From Alteromonas lipotrueae (GTDB taxonomy: Bacteria; Pseudomonadota; Gammaproteobacteria; Enterobacterales; Alteromonadaceae), in NCBI RefSeq assembly GCF_019249215.1, contig NZ_JAESDI010000002.1, forward strand, positions 124,001 through 188,000: a stretch of 64,000 nucleotides of DNA, in the 5' to 3' direction. Every line of letters starts with the position of its first letter. The first letter of the stretch is position 1. Positions 34,956 to 44,141 of this stretch are shown here, one piece after another. A model generated the notes under the pieces. That model made no database searches. It was not told the DNA's origin and saw only the letters and a program-made list of their open reading frames with translations. The translations under genes and the position numbers were made by a program.

Positions 34956-35842
34956 TGTCATTTACTAGAACAAATTCAGGGATGTCCAACTTAGCATTAT
35001 TCTATAGTTCGGAAGTAATTATCTATACCGAGGGTGGTAATAAGTCCTTTAGTACCGAAGAAGTTGAACAAGGCCAGTATAGCAATAAGTCTACAGATAT
35101 TAAATTTTGGAGCGCTATATTTGAAAATAGTACCTTTAATAAGAAAGTTCACTTTAGAGCGTTAGGATCAAAAACTGCTTCGAAATCAATATGCGAAAAA
35201 ATTATTGCGGGTCAAATAAACAATACAATAGTAGCAAGGGACAGGGATTTAGATGGCTTGTGCCCTAATAGTGAATTATATGATTCTCCGTTTATTTTAT
35301 ATACCAAAGGTTATAGCTGGGAGAATGATGTTTACGTAGAGCAATTTACCACAGAGCAAATTAAATCAATGATTTTGGAGCAAGATCTTCCAGAAGAAAT
35401 AAGCGAGTTGATTAGAGATTCTTATAATAAATATGTAAGTATTGGCTCACGTCTTTTAAAATTGGATTTAATTTTTAGGGATCAAAATAAAAAGTTTTTA
35501 ACAGAAGTGAACGGTGAGCGTTTTTTCAATCCAAAAAATTCAGCATATATAGATAAAAAACAGATAGCATCTTTTATTAAGCAGAAAAAAGCTGATCTAA
35601 CCCGCCCCGTTAGTAGTGAGGTTAACCTATCTAATATTTGCCCCATAATGAATAATTACGGTAAATTGTTATGTTCCTTATCTTTGAACATAATTAACTT
35701 TATTTGTAAAAAATATTCCGATTATAAATCGATACCTAAACAAATTATTGAGGCAAATATGATTGATAGATTTCGATTGAAGCACCAAAGTGAAGCTGTC
35801 CCATATTATAGTGAATTAATAGGTAAGTTGGTATCAGCGTAA
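34955..35842 (+). CDS. ariB: Cassette 9: PARIS effector AriB (DUF4435/TOPRIM)
   Basis: This 295-aa protein has the DUF4435 TOPRIM-like layout: the acidic residue Glu26 in YTEGG, then ARDRDLDG with the DxD pair near residue 92, and SWENDVYVEQF near 125. In PARIS, AriB is the toxic nuclease freed by AriA and is reported to cut host tRNA. It is translationally coupled to AriA, and its stop codon touches the cassette's attC box. Nothing appears broken, so the system could be active. An OLD-like ATPase/TOPRIM pair of another type is the alternative. Confidence 0.83.
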   Translation: MSFTRTNSGMSNLALFYSSEVIIYTEGGNKSFSTEEVEQGQYSNKSTDIKFWSAIFENSTFNKKVHFRALGSKTASKSICEKIIAGQINNTIVARDRDLDGLCPNSELYDSPFILYTKGYSWENDVYVEQFTTEQIKSMILEQDLPEEISELIRDSYNKYVSIGSRLLKLDLIFRDQNKKFLTEVNGERFFNPKNSAYIDKKQIASFIKQKKADLTRPVSSEVNLSNICPIMNNYGKLLCSLSLNIINFICKKYSDYKSIPKQIIEANMIDRFRLKHQSEAVPYYSELIGKLVSA

Positions 35843-36342
35843 GCTAACAAGCACCGCATACCGGCATTTTCGGCGGCTAATTGGTCGTAAATAAAGTCAC
35901 CCACATACAGGCAGTCTTCGGGTTGTAGCTGCCAGTGTTGGGCTATGTGTAATAATGCTGTGGGGTCGGGCTTGGCGGGTGCATCTTCTCGGGTAAGTAC
36001 AAACTCAATGGGTATGCGGTTGTTGGCTATTTTAATGGCCGTGGCTTCTCGGCAGTTGCGTGTAACAATAGCTATGGGCAAGTTATTCTCTAAAACCTTA
36101 TCTACCATTTGCTTACCAAGGGGTAGCCATTTCGCGTTTTGTGCGTCGGTTAGTTCGTGTTGCAATATGGCGTGGTTGGCGTTCTGCTTTTCTTGTTCAC
36201 ACACCATATTGTCTATAAATGTAAGAATGTCTTCATCTTGCGGGCAACCTATATCGGTTCTCATGCGCGAAAAGTTAAGGCTAGACTCAACCAAAGTGCC
36301 ATCTAAATCGAAAATAACACCTTTAATACCGCTTAAATCCAT
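35806..36342 (-). CDS. HAD-family phosphatase, 3' end replaced by the cassette array
   Basis: This 178-aa protein has HAD motif I (VIFDLDGTLVESS), motif II (IVTRN), motif III near REDAPAKPDP and motif IV (YVGDFIYD). It dephosphorylates a small metabolite in the cytoplasm. After AENAGMRCLLAY the last 10 residues (ADTNLPINSL) are read from the end of ariB on the other strand, so the natural C-terminus of perhaps 15-40 residues is lost. The catalytic core is complete and the enzyme may still work. Confidence 0.82.
   Translation of the reverse strand: MDLSGIKGVIFDLDGTLVESSLNFSRMRTDIGCPQDEDILTFIDNMVCEQEKQNANHAILQHELTDAQNAKWLPLGKQMVDKVLENNLPIAIVTRNCREATAIKIANNRIPIEFVLTREDAPAKPDPTALLHIAQHWQLQPEDCLYVGDFIYDQLAAENAGMRCLLAYADTNLPINSL
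35842..35848 (+). other. attC9 first box; right end of the array
   Basis: AGCTAAC is the exact complement of the cassette's starting box GTTAGCT (33646). The rest of the attC is absent: after about two more bases the sequence is the coding end of the HAD gene. This is the right junction of the accessory region. Confidence 0.75.
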
Positions 36343-36551
36343 TCTTTATACTCTTTAATTACGTTTAAGGTAGGTAAGGCTATTTGCCCTTGTGCTATAA
36401 CGTTGCCACAAACTTGGCTGTGTTTCCGTTAACTTTTAGTTAGTTAACTTATTTTCTGTACTCGGAATCTTTAATATCTACTAACATACGCATTCACTTT
36501 CATTTAGCATAGCCGCTCTTTTTTCTAAGCTTCACATTCTATAGGTTACTA

Positions 36552-37430
36552 ATGGGCGTATTCGCAGCACTAGGTACGGCACTTTGTTGGGCAATAGCCG
36601 CCCGTTTGTTTAAGGGAACAGGCAACGCGTTTTCTCCCCTTACCATGAATTTTTGGAAGGGCCTTATCTCTATTGCTATTTTGGCTGCGGTTATTGCGGT
36701 AGTGCAGCCAAGTGCTTATGAAACCAACGCTGTACTTTGGCTGCTACTTAGCGGCTTTATTGGCATTGGTATTGGCGACACCTGCTTTTTTAAAGCGTTG
36801 AAATCTATTGGCGATAGCCAAGCGGTACTAGTGGCCGAAACCTTAGCGCCTTTATTTACTGCCCTTTTTGCCATGGCGTTTATTGGTGAATGGATAACCT
36901 GGCAGCAGTGGGTAGGTATTGCAGTAGTGTTATTGTCGGTAGACATGGTGATAAAAGCCCGCAAGCGAAATACCACGCACGTATTCGCAACCTCAGGCTA
37001 TATGTATGGCGTGGGGGCAGCATTGTGTCAAGCTATAGGCGCTGTGGTTAGCCGCGACATTCTAGGTAGTGGTGATATAGACGCCGCCAGTGCAGCTTTC
37101 TTGCGCTTGGTAGGCGGTATGGTTTTTGTCGTACCCTTTATTGTGATTACCCGCACTAAATGGATGCCAGTATTAGCAACCAATCAACGGGTTTGGCCTG
37201 CGTTTGTGCTTGCCACCTTATTAGGCACTACCGCCGCTATTTACCTTCAAATGTTTGCCTTTGCTTATGCTAAAGCTGCCGTGGTGCAAACCTTAATCGC
37301 CACCAGCGCGTTAATGTCGCTAGGCGTTGCTTGGGTTATGGGCGAAAAAGCCACGAAGGCTACGCTGATATGGTCGGTAATTGCGTTGGTGGGTGTGGGT
37401 ATTTTGGTTAGCTTCGGTACACCCTTGTAG
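36552..37430 (+). CDS. EamA/DMT-family transporter
   Basis: This 292-aa inner-membrane protein has ten predicted helices in two EamA repeats of about 140 residues, each with the family's glycine/alanine-rich pattern (LSGFIGIGIGDTCFFKAL and LLGTTAAIYLQMFAFAYAKAA). Such exporters move amino acids, nucleobases or metabolites. It is divergent from the HAD gene across 209 bases with no striking signal. The substrate is unknown. Confidence 0.88.
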   Translation: MGVFAALGTALCWAIAARLFKGTGNAFSPLTMNFWKGLISIAILAAVIAVVQPSAYETNAVLWLLLSGFIGIGIGDTCFFKALKSIGDSQAVLVAETLAPLFTALFAMAFIGEWITWQQWVGIAVVLLSVDMVIKARKRNTTHVFATSGYMYGVGAALCQAIGAVVSRDILGSGDIDAASAAFLRLVGGMVFVVPFIVITRTKWMPVLATNQRVWPAFVLATLLGTTAAIYLQMFAFAYAKAAVVQTLIATSALMSLGVAWVMGEKATKATLIWSVIALVGVGILVSFGTPL

Positions 37431-37575
37431 TACAAGAAGGCGTTTTCGCATTCAGTGTATAGCTAATGCTTTTTGGAGCCAGCGCCTTTACAGTCAGCGC
37501 TAGATGTAAACTGCGACTAGCGCCGCTAACACTGCTTCATAACTCAAAGGTAAAGGTTTGGGCGCTAGCGGCTTC

Positions 37576-39084
37576 TCATTCACCTTGCATGGTTTTAAAG
37601 CGTGTATAAACGCCGTTCGTCCAACCAAACCCTAGCTGAACTTCGTACTCCCCGCCACTTGCCGTTTTGTCAGGCTCGCACACGTTGTACTTTTCTAGCA
37701 TTACGCCGGTTCGCGCAAAATGATCTTCAATGGTTTGCGTAAAGCGATTAATAATGTCGCTCGCTTCATCACTAAAACCATAATTTAATAGCCCTTTCAC
37801 CGCAAACCATTGCAGAGGCGCCCACCCATTGGGTGAATCCCATTGTTGAGTAGTGGTATTTGCTGTGGTCACTATTCCGCCGGGTGCTAACAAGTGCGTT
37901 TGAAGGGCAACATTTACCCCAACAGCCTGTGCATCGGTGGCAAGTTCTACGAACAAAGGTACGGTTGCCGCCGCTGAAAGCACGGTAGTTTGCGTATTAC
38001 TGGGGTAATGGTAATCGTAAAAACAGGCTTTGTCTTCATTCCACAAATAGGTATTTATTGCCTGCTTTCGGTTAACAGCGGCCTCACGGTATTTGCTGGC
38101 TTCGGTGCTAACCCGCGCCAATGTACTTTCTACAAAATACAGCAGTGCGTTCAAATCAATGGGGACTATTTCAGTTGTACGAATGCTACACAAGGCACTT
38201 TCATCAGCAAGCCAACGGGAACTGAAATCCCACCCTGATTCACACGCCGCCCTTATATGGCGGTAAAATTCTACTGACTTTGCGCCTACGAGTTCTGCCG
38301 TTTCAATATCTTCTCTGTACGATTCTGGTCGTGGTGAGGCTTCGCTATCGTAATACCGGTTAAGTAATGCACCGTTTGGCATGCGAACGAGATGATCGCA
38401 GGCGTGGCTAACCGCTTGTGCGCTACTTAAGTTATTGGCGCCGTTCATCCAAAATGCATATTCTTTTTCAATACCGGCAATAGCGCGTTGGCGCTGGGTA
38501 TTGGTTAATTTTTTTTCTACTAATGCGAACATTAACGCCAGCACGGGCGGCTGGCTTCGGGTGTAATAATAGGCTCGATTTCCGTTTGGAATACAGCCTA
38601 CTTCATCCAGTATATCTAAGAAATTTTCCAACATGTTGACTGCCATGTTGGCCTTACCAGAATCGATTAAGCCTAAGGCGGTAAAGTAGCTATCCCAGTA
38701 ATATATTTCTCTGAATCTGCCGCCTGGTACTATGTACGGGCGCGATAGACTAATAAGGCTATCTATATTTTCTGCATCTGGTGTACGGGTAAGTACATCC
38801 CACATATGTTGCACATAGTCTGGTACAGCACTGAATGTTAAATCTGTGCTGCTTGCCACCATGTCCGGTATGTTAAAATATGTTTCAACGAACGACGATA
38901 AACTAAAGCCTTCGTTATTTTTCTGCTGCTCGTATTGGCTTATTACGTTCTGCCAATCACTTAGTACAATGGCATCGGCAAAGGTCTTACTGTCTTCAAA
39001 CAAGGCCGCGTTTTGCACATCTTTAAACAAATTGCTTTGAAAAAATGGTAAGCAGGTGCGCCAGCCACTTGTAGTTAATGCCAT
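37576..39084 (-). CDS. treF: Trehalase, GH37
   Basis: This 502-aa enzyme carries both GH37 signatures: PGGRFREIYYWDSY at residues 120-133 and QWDSPNGWAPLQW near 413. It splits trehalose into two glucose units. There is no signal peptide, so it should be cytoplasmic (TreF-like). It follows an MFS transporter gene by one base and is the last gene of a LacI-controlled unit, so trehalose or a trehalose-like disaccharide is the likely substrate of the locus. Confidence 0.92.
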   Translation of the reverse strand: MALTTSGWRTCLPFFQSNLFKDVQNAALFEDSKTFADAIVLSDWQNVISQYEQQKNNEGFSLSSFVETYFNIPDMVASSTDLTFSAVPDYVQHMWDVLTRTPDAENIDSLISLSRPYIVPGGRFREIYYWDSYFTALGLIDSGKANMAVNMLENFLDILDEVGCIPNGNRAYYYTRSQPPVLALMFALVEKKLTNTQRQRAIAGIEKEYAFWMNGANNLSSAQAVSHACDHLVRMPNGALLNRYYDSEASPRPESYREDIETAELVGAKSVEFYRHIRAACESGWDFSSRWLADESALCSIRTTEIVPIDLNALLYFVESTLARVSTEASKYREAAVNRKQAINTYLWNEDKACFYDYHYPSNTQTTVLSAAATVPLFVELATDAQAVGVNVALQTHLLAPGGIVTTANTTTQQWDSPNGWAPLQWFAVKGLLNYGFSDEASDIINRFTQTIEDHFARTGVMLEKYNVCEPDKTASGGEYEVQLGFGWTNGVYTRFKTMQGE

Positions 39085-39085
39085 G

Positions 39086-40324
39086 TTACGCGGTATCCTT
39101 TAACACTATTGAAGAGGTTGCTCGTTTAAAAAAGAACAGAGTGACAAGTAGTGCACCTATGGGAATAAGCGATAAGTAAAAGGCTTGTTGCCCGCCCATT
39201 GCTTCAAATACATAGCCGGTAATAATAGAACCTGTAGTTCCGCCAAGCGCGGAGAACACCACTATTAGGCCTGTCATAGGGGCGTGTTGCACCTTGGGCA
39301 ACGCACTTAACATCACAGAATTAATAACAGGGTAAATAGGTGCCATCATTAACCCAATAAGCGGGATTAAGTACGCCGCTATTGGCGCGTCTACCCAGCT
39401 AGCAACGAGGTTCTCGTCTACCTTTTCGGCTAAAGGCAAACTCAATAACATGACGGCGGCCATACCTACTAGGCAGGCATTCATGAAGGGATACCAACTC
39501 ACTCTTGCTAGCACTACCCCTGCCAATAAGCGGCCAACGGCAAGCGCTACGGCGAAAATACTGGTAATTTGAATACTCACTTGGGTAGGTAAACCCAGTA
39601 CTTCTCGGTTAAAAGTCGGCAACCAAGACCCTATCCCCTGCTCAATTAGAACGTAGAGGAACACCGAAAGAATAAAGATGAGCACTAAGGGTTTATAGGC
39701 TAGCTTAAGCATGTCGATAAACGCACTGCCTACCCCAGTTTCCCTGTTTACTTCTGGTTTTTGAATCGGCGCGGCTAGCACCAATAAAATCGTTACGGCA
39801 ACTAGAGCGGCAATAAGGTAATACACGTTCAGCCATGAAAGAGACGCTTCGTTGGTGGGATCAATAAAGGCTGCAAATACCCAATAACCAGACAGTACAC
39901 CCAACATGAAAATACCTTCAACGGTATTCATCAACGAGCTATGTGCTTTGGTGCTGGAAGAGAGTTGCCCAATAATGGCGTATACCGACACTTTCACTAA
40001 CGCAAAGGCTGTGCCTATACCTGCGAACAAGAGTTTTATAACCCAGAAGCTGCCAATACTAGGCGTAATAGCACATAGCGTGGCCACCAGAATTAGGCCA
40101 AATAGCATAGAAATTTTATAGCCGATACGAGGAATAAAGCTAGCGACAAGAAAGGATACTAGCGCGATGGATAAGTCTTTAAACCCTTCTAGGGTGCTGG
40201 CTTCTGGTTTCGACACGTCGAAACTGTTTATCGATTGTAAAATAACCGTGCCCACACTGTTTAGCAGTATGGCAAACACATAATAGCTAACGGCTATTGC
40301 AGCGATAATCAACAATCTGGACAT
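39086..40324 (-). CDS. MFS sugar transporter
   Basis: This 412-aa protein has 12 membrane helices, starts MSRLLIIAAIAVSYYVFAI and resembles the FucP/glucose-galactose type of MFS sugar porters. It lies one base from the trehalase gene and downstream of a perfect LacI-type operator. It should bring trehalose across the inner membrane for the cytoplasmic trehalase. Confidence 0.88.
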   Translation of the reverse strand: MSRLLIIAAIAVSYYVFAILLNSVGTVILQSINSFDVSKPEASTLEGFKDLSIALVSFLVASFIPRIGYKISMLFGLILVATLCAITPSIGSFWVIKLLFAGIGTAFALVKVSVYAIIGQLSSSTKAHSSLMNTVEGIFMLGVLSGYWVFAAFIDPTNEASLSWLNVYYLIAALVAVTILLVLAAPIQKPEVNRETGVGSAFIDMLKLAYKPLVLIFILSVFLYVLIEQGIGSWLPTFNREVLGLPTQVSIQITSIFAVALAVGRLLAGVVLARVSWYPFMNACLVGMAAVMLLSLPLAEKVDENLVASWVDAPIAAYLIPLIGLMMAPIYPVINSVMLSALPKVQHAPMTGLIVVFSALGGTTGSIITGYVFEAMGGQQAFYLSLIPIGALLVTLFFFKRATSSIVLKDTA

Positions 40325-40380
40325 GTGTAAACACTCTGTTAACTAAATTAAGCCGGAGTGTAGACGGATAAAAACAAAAA

Positions 40381-40394
40381 TGCAAACGTTTGCA
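40381..40394. promoter_or_regulatory. LacI-type operator TGCAAACGTTTGCA
   Basis: A perfect 14-base palindrome with a central CG lies 57 bases upstream of the MFS start. It matches the sites upstream of the TonB receptor. Confidence 0.8.
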
Positions 40395-40435
40395 TTAACC
40401 TTTTATTTTCTCTTCCCTAATCATTTTTACGTACA

Positions 40436-41458
40436 TTAATCGTGTTTACTGGAACGGCGAACCACCAGTTGGGTATCTACCACGTAACTAGCTGTTTCTT
40501 GGCCTTCAAACTGACGAAGCAATTGATCTACCATGGCTGACGCGGCTTGCTGGGTGTTTTGGCGAATGGTTGTTAAAGCCGGATGCATAAGTTCAGCTAG
40601 CGAAATATCGTCGTAACCAACAATACCTACATCGCTTGGAATACCCACGTAGCGCTCTTTCAACGCTTTAAGTGCACCAAGCGCCACCATGTCGCTTGAA
40701 CACACAATGCCGTCGAAATCTAAGCCATTCGCTTTCACCCTCTGATTTATATACTCGTATGCCGCTTTTGAGGTTATATCGATAGTGCAGGTACAGTCGC
40801 TACTTACTGAAATATTGGCATTCTGATGCGCTTGTAAATAGCCCTTATAACGCTCTTGCATCTCGGCATGCTCTGCATCACCTAAGAACAATACGCGTTT
40901 AGCGCCTTTTTGCAGCAAGTGAGTAGTAGCATCGAACCCACCTTGGTAATTGTCTCCGCCAACAATAGGATAGTTAGCTTCGCTTTTTGGATCGCCCCAT
41001 ACTACAAGGGGTACACCAGCTTCTGCGGCGCGGTCAATTTTCTTAGTCGACTTTCCCTGCCCAATTACAATCATTCCATCGGCGCGCTGGCTGTGAATAA
41101 AGTAGTTAGCCCAATCGTCAGATGCCATGAAGGAATTCGATAGCAGCAACTCGTAGCCTTTAGCGTTAAGCGCTTGGTTTAACTCCCCCACCAACTTCAG
41201 CAAGAAAGGATCGGTGGTGCTTTGCTCGGTATGATCAATTAAGTTTAAAATTACCGCGATAACATGCGTTTTTTGCGTACGTAGCCTGCTAGCAGCCGCA
41301 TTAACACTGTAATTGTGCTCCTTTGCCAAAGCCTGCACTTTACGTCGCGTTTCCTGCTTTATCAGCGGATTGTCTTTTAACGCTCTTGAAGCTGTAGAGG
41401 TAGAAACCCCTGCTAACTTTGCTAGCTTTGCTAACGTTAATTTTGTTTCTGAACTCAA
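40436..41458 (-). CDS. LacI-family regulator of the trehalose locus
   Basis: This 340-aa regulator has the LacI helix-turn-helix (TLAKLAKLAGVSTSTASRAL), hinge helix (VNAAASRLRTQ) and a sugar-binding domain ending with DDISLAELMHPALTTIRQNTQQAA. Three matching operators lie around it: one before the MFS/trehalase pair, two before the TonB receptor. It should repress both units until the sugar is present. Confidence 0.92.
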   Translation of the reverse strand: MSSETKLTLAKLAKLAGVSTSTASRALKDNPLIKQETRRKVQALAKEHNYSVNAAASRLRTQKTHVIAVILNLIDHTEQSTTDPFLLKLVGELNQALNAKGYELLLSNSFMASDDWANYFIHSQRADGMIVIGQGKSTKKIDRAAEAGVPLVVWGDPKSEANYPIVGGDNYQGGFDATTHLLQKGAKRVLFLGDAEHAEMQERYKGYLQAHQNANISVSSDCTCTIDITSKAAYEYINQRVKANGLDFDGIVCSSDMVALGALKALKERYVGIPSDVGIVGYDDISLAELMHPALTTIRQNTQQAASAMVDQLLRQFEGQETASYVVDTQLVVRRSSKHD

Positions 41459-41627
41459 ATTATTTAGCTCTCTCTTTTTTTCAAACTATACCGAGAAATA
41501 CCTGAAAAGCCTATGCTCAACGCAAGGCATCCTAAGTTCCTGTATCTCAAGTTAATTGTTTAGCCATACCAAACATCATCATCAAACTTGCATGCCAACA
41601 AATGTTAACACGCTTAAACAAATATTT

Positions 41628-41641
41628 TGCAATCGATTGTA
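41628..41641. promoter_or_regulatory. LacI-type operator 1 of the TonB receptor
   Basis: TGCAATCGATTGTA is nearly palindromic around CG and lies about 130 bases before the receptor ATG. Confidence 0.65.
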
Positions 41642-41650
41642 TTTTACTCT

Positions 41651-41664
41651 TGCAATCGTTTGCA
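41651..41664. promoter_or_regulatory. LacI-type operator 2 of the TonB receptor
   Basis: TGCAATCGTTTGCA lies 23 bases centre-to-centre from the first site, close to two helical turns, so two dimers could bind on one face. Confidence 0.7.
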
Positions 41665-41769
41665 AAGAGATCTATTTTGTTGCTCATTCCCGAAGCGAGT
41701 GACATTTTTTTAACCTGTTTCACGCATTCGGTTAACAACGCCCAAAAATTATTTTCAGGAGCACACACC

Positions 41770-44028
41770 ATGAAAACGTTGTTCACAAAAGGAATGCTAG
41801 CCACTGCAATTTCTTTAGCGTTAACCCAAACGGCCTTTGCACAAGAAGAAACAAAACAGGCTACCGCAGAAAATACTGAAGTTATTGTAGTGAGTGGAAC
41901 GCCAGGCGGCGCAGGAATAAGAAAAATAGATGCAAGCTTTGCTGTCACCAATATTGATGCCAGCGACATTGAAAAATTTGCCCCTAAATCTACTGCTGAC
42001 TTATTTAAGGCCATTCCAGGGGTTTGGGTAGAAAGCTCTGGCGGCGAGTCGGGTGCAAACGTATTTGTTCGAGGATTTCCAGGTGGCGGTGATGCACCTT
42101 TCCTTACCATTGCGTTAGAAGGTTCACCTATCTATCCCGCTTCAACATTGTCGTTCCTAGAAAACTCTCAGATGTTTAGAATAGACGACACTATTGAAAT
42201 GGTAGAAGGCTTACGGGGTGGTCCTAACCCGGTAGTGAGTAACGGGCAGCCCGGTTTAACCACCAACTTTCGCTTAAAACGCGGCGGTGAAGATTCTGAA
42301 GCCAGCGTAAAATATACGGTATCTGATTATGGTTTGAATCGCGTTGATCTTGTACTTAGCGGTGCACTAGCCGACGACCTTTACTACATGGTAGGCGGTT
42401 ACGTAAAAAGCTCTGATGGTATTCGCGATGCTGGGTTTAGCTCTGAAGAGGGCAACCAATTCACTGTTAACCTAACCAAAATTTTTGATAAAGGTGAGTT
42501 AAACCTTTATACCCGTCAAACTGACGATCATGGTACATGGTATTTACCTACGCCGTTGAATGTAGAAGGCATTGATGCAAACTACACCCAAATAGGCCCG
42601 TTGAATCGTCAAGCCACTATAAACTATGGCCCAGATAATACCGCTGAGTCTTTCGACTTTGGCGACGGTCGCGGCTGGGATGGTCATGTGAGCGGGGGTA
42701 GCTTAAAGCTTGAGCTAGGTGGCGGCTGGCATTTGGTTGACCGTTTTAACCTGACTAAAGGCGAAGCTAACACCTTTGGTTTAGTGCCAGATGGCTCTGC
42801 TGTTACTGTTGCCGATGTAGCTGATAACGGCGAAAGCGCGACGGGTGCAGTAACCGGAAACACCTACGATGCCGATACCCCTATTCAACAAATTGGCCGT
42901 TGGGTTGTACTGAAAGACGTTGAGTCATTCACTAACGACTTGGCCGTATCTAAATCGTGGGACAACTTCGATACCTCTTTTGGTATTTATAGCGCGACCA
43001 CTAAAGCAGAAGACTGGTGGAGCATTGGAAACCAAGCCTACTATGTATTAGTGCCTGGTGGCGAAATGCTAGACGGCATAGCTTGCAATAGCAGCGAAGA
43101 AGGCTGTGGTTGGGGCTACGATATAAACTCGGTAGGCGATGCCAGCACATTCGCACTGTATGCCACAAGCACATGGTATGCCACTGAAGATTTAAGCATC
43201 GATTTAGGGCTACGTCGTGAAAACCATGAAGTAAGCTACTCAGTAGATGAGGGTCTAGATGGCGTAATAACCAAAGCATTAGAGTATGACGAAAACAAGA
43301 CATCTTGGACATTAGGCGCTAACTACGCACTTAATGATTTTAGCGGTGTGTTCGTACGTATGAACCGTGGCTACAAAATGCCTTATTTTGATGACTTTCG
43401 TGATAACTGGGGCGCTTATACTGGCGGTAATGACTTAATTAAAGAAGTTACTCAGGGCGAGCTTGGCTATAAATTCATGAATGACGACATTCAATTTTTT
43501 GCCACTGCGTTTGCCAACGAAGTGCAAGGCGATACTTTTGTACGTCGTCCAGGTGCACCGGCTGAAATTTTAACGAATGAAGCTTACGGTATTGAGTTTG
43601 ACGGAAAGTACAGCCACGATTCTGGTTTTTCACTTAGTTTAAATGCAACGTTTCAAGAAACCGAAATTACAGCAAGTGCTACCAATGAAGGTAATGAAGC
43701 GCAGCGTCAGCCTGGCTGGCAAGTACGTATGACCCCAAGCTATGGTTTCGATGTGGGTGACATGTATGCCACAGTTTACGGTACTTTTTCAGCCGTAGAC
43801 GATCGCTTTGGTGACAACGAAAACACGGTAGTCTTAGAAGGGTATGAAAAAGTTGATGTGGGCATGACACTTGAGCCTACCGATGCCCTCCGTGTTCAAT
43901 TGTCTATCGACAACCTAACAGACGAACAAGGTATAACCGAAGGCGATCCTAGAAACCCTGATTCACCTAACGGGCGCTATATCATGCCAAGAAGTATGAA
44001 ACTGAGTGTGTCTTACCTGTTCTTTTAA
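41770..44028 (+). CDS. TonB-dependent receptor (probable trehalose/oligosaccharide uptake)
   Basis: The real start is ATG at 41770: AGGAG lies nine bases ahead and the protein then begins with a signal peptide (MKTLFTKGMLATAISLALTQTAFA). The product is about 752 residues: a TonB box region (EVIVVSG), a plug domain (FAPKSTADLFKAIPGVWVES...VFVRGFPGG) and a long 22-strand barrel ending with an aromatic residue (SVSYLFF). It lies divergent from the LacI gene with two operators in front. It should import a disaccharide through the outer membrane. Confidence 0.9.
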   Translation: MKTLFTKGMLATAISLALTQTAFAQEETKQATAENTEVIVVSGTPGGAGIRKIDASFAVTNIDASDIEKFAPKSTADLFKAIPGVWVESSGGESGANVFVRGFPGGGDAPFLTIALEGSPIYPASTLSFLENSQMFRIDDTIEMVEGLRGGPNPVVSNGQPGLTTNFRLKRGGEDSEASVKYTVSDYGLNRVDLVLSGALADDLYYMVGGYVKSSDGIRDAGFSSEEGNQFTVNLTKIFDKGELNLYTRQTDDHGTWYLPTPLNVEGIDANYTQIGPLNRQATINYGPDNTAESFDFGDGRGWDGHVSGGSLKLELGGGWHLVDRFNLTKGEANTFGLVPDGSAVTVADVADNGESATGAVTGNTYDADTPIQQIGRWVVLKDVESFTNDLAVSKSWDNFDTSFGIYSATTKAEDWWSIGNQAYYVLVPGGEMLDGIACNSSEEGCGWGYDINSVGDASTFALYATSTWYATEDLSIDLGLRRENHEVSYSVDEGLDGVITKALEYDENKTSWTLGANYALNDFSGVFVRMNRGYKMPYFDDFRDNWGAYTGGNDLIKEVTQGELGYKFMNDDIQFFATAFANEVQGDTFVRRPGAPAEILTNEAYGIEFDGKYSHDSGFSLSLNATFQETEITASATNEGNEAQRQPGWQVRMTPSYGFDVGDMYATVYGTFSAVDDRFGDNENTVVLEGYEKVDVGMTLEPTDALRVQLSIDNLTDEQGITEGDPRNPDSPNGRYIMPRSMKLSVSYLFF

Positions 44029-44053
44029 TTAACAGGATATAAGCTACTAAACC

Positions 44054-44083
44054 AAAGCCGATGATATTTATCATCGGCTTTTT
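44054..44083 (+). terminator. Terminator of the TonB receptor gene
   Basis: AAAGCCGATGA and TCATCGGCTTT form an 11-bp stem with a 6-base loop followed by a T run, 25 bases after the stop codon. Confidence 0.9.
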
Positions 44084-44141
44084 GCTATAGCTTTTATCGT
44101 AAATTTTACCTTAGCCTTTTACCTCAAGATAGAGACATTAT

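Larger units (their letters stand above)
24773..35848 (+). mobile_element. Nine-cassette integron array without integrase (CALIN-like)
   Basis: Nine AT-rich units, all reading rightward, each begin with a GTT-type core box and end with an attC whose first box is complementary to that unit's own start: GTTATAC/GTATAAC, GTTAGGC/GCCTAAC, GTTATGT/ACATAAC, GTTATAC/GTATAAC, GTTATGT/ACATAAC, then GTTATGC/GCATAAG, GTTATAT/ATATAAC and GTTAGCT/AGCTAAC. That self-complementarity is the hallmark of integron gene cassettes. No intI gene is present in the window. One IS element interrupts the fourth attC and the final attC is cut off after its first box. Confidence 0.9.

Noticed and set aside
37431..37575. 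GC-rich repeats between the EamA and trehalase genes
   Set aside because: Pairing is short and imperfect; no terminator or operator could be supported.
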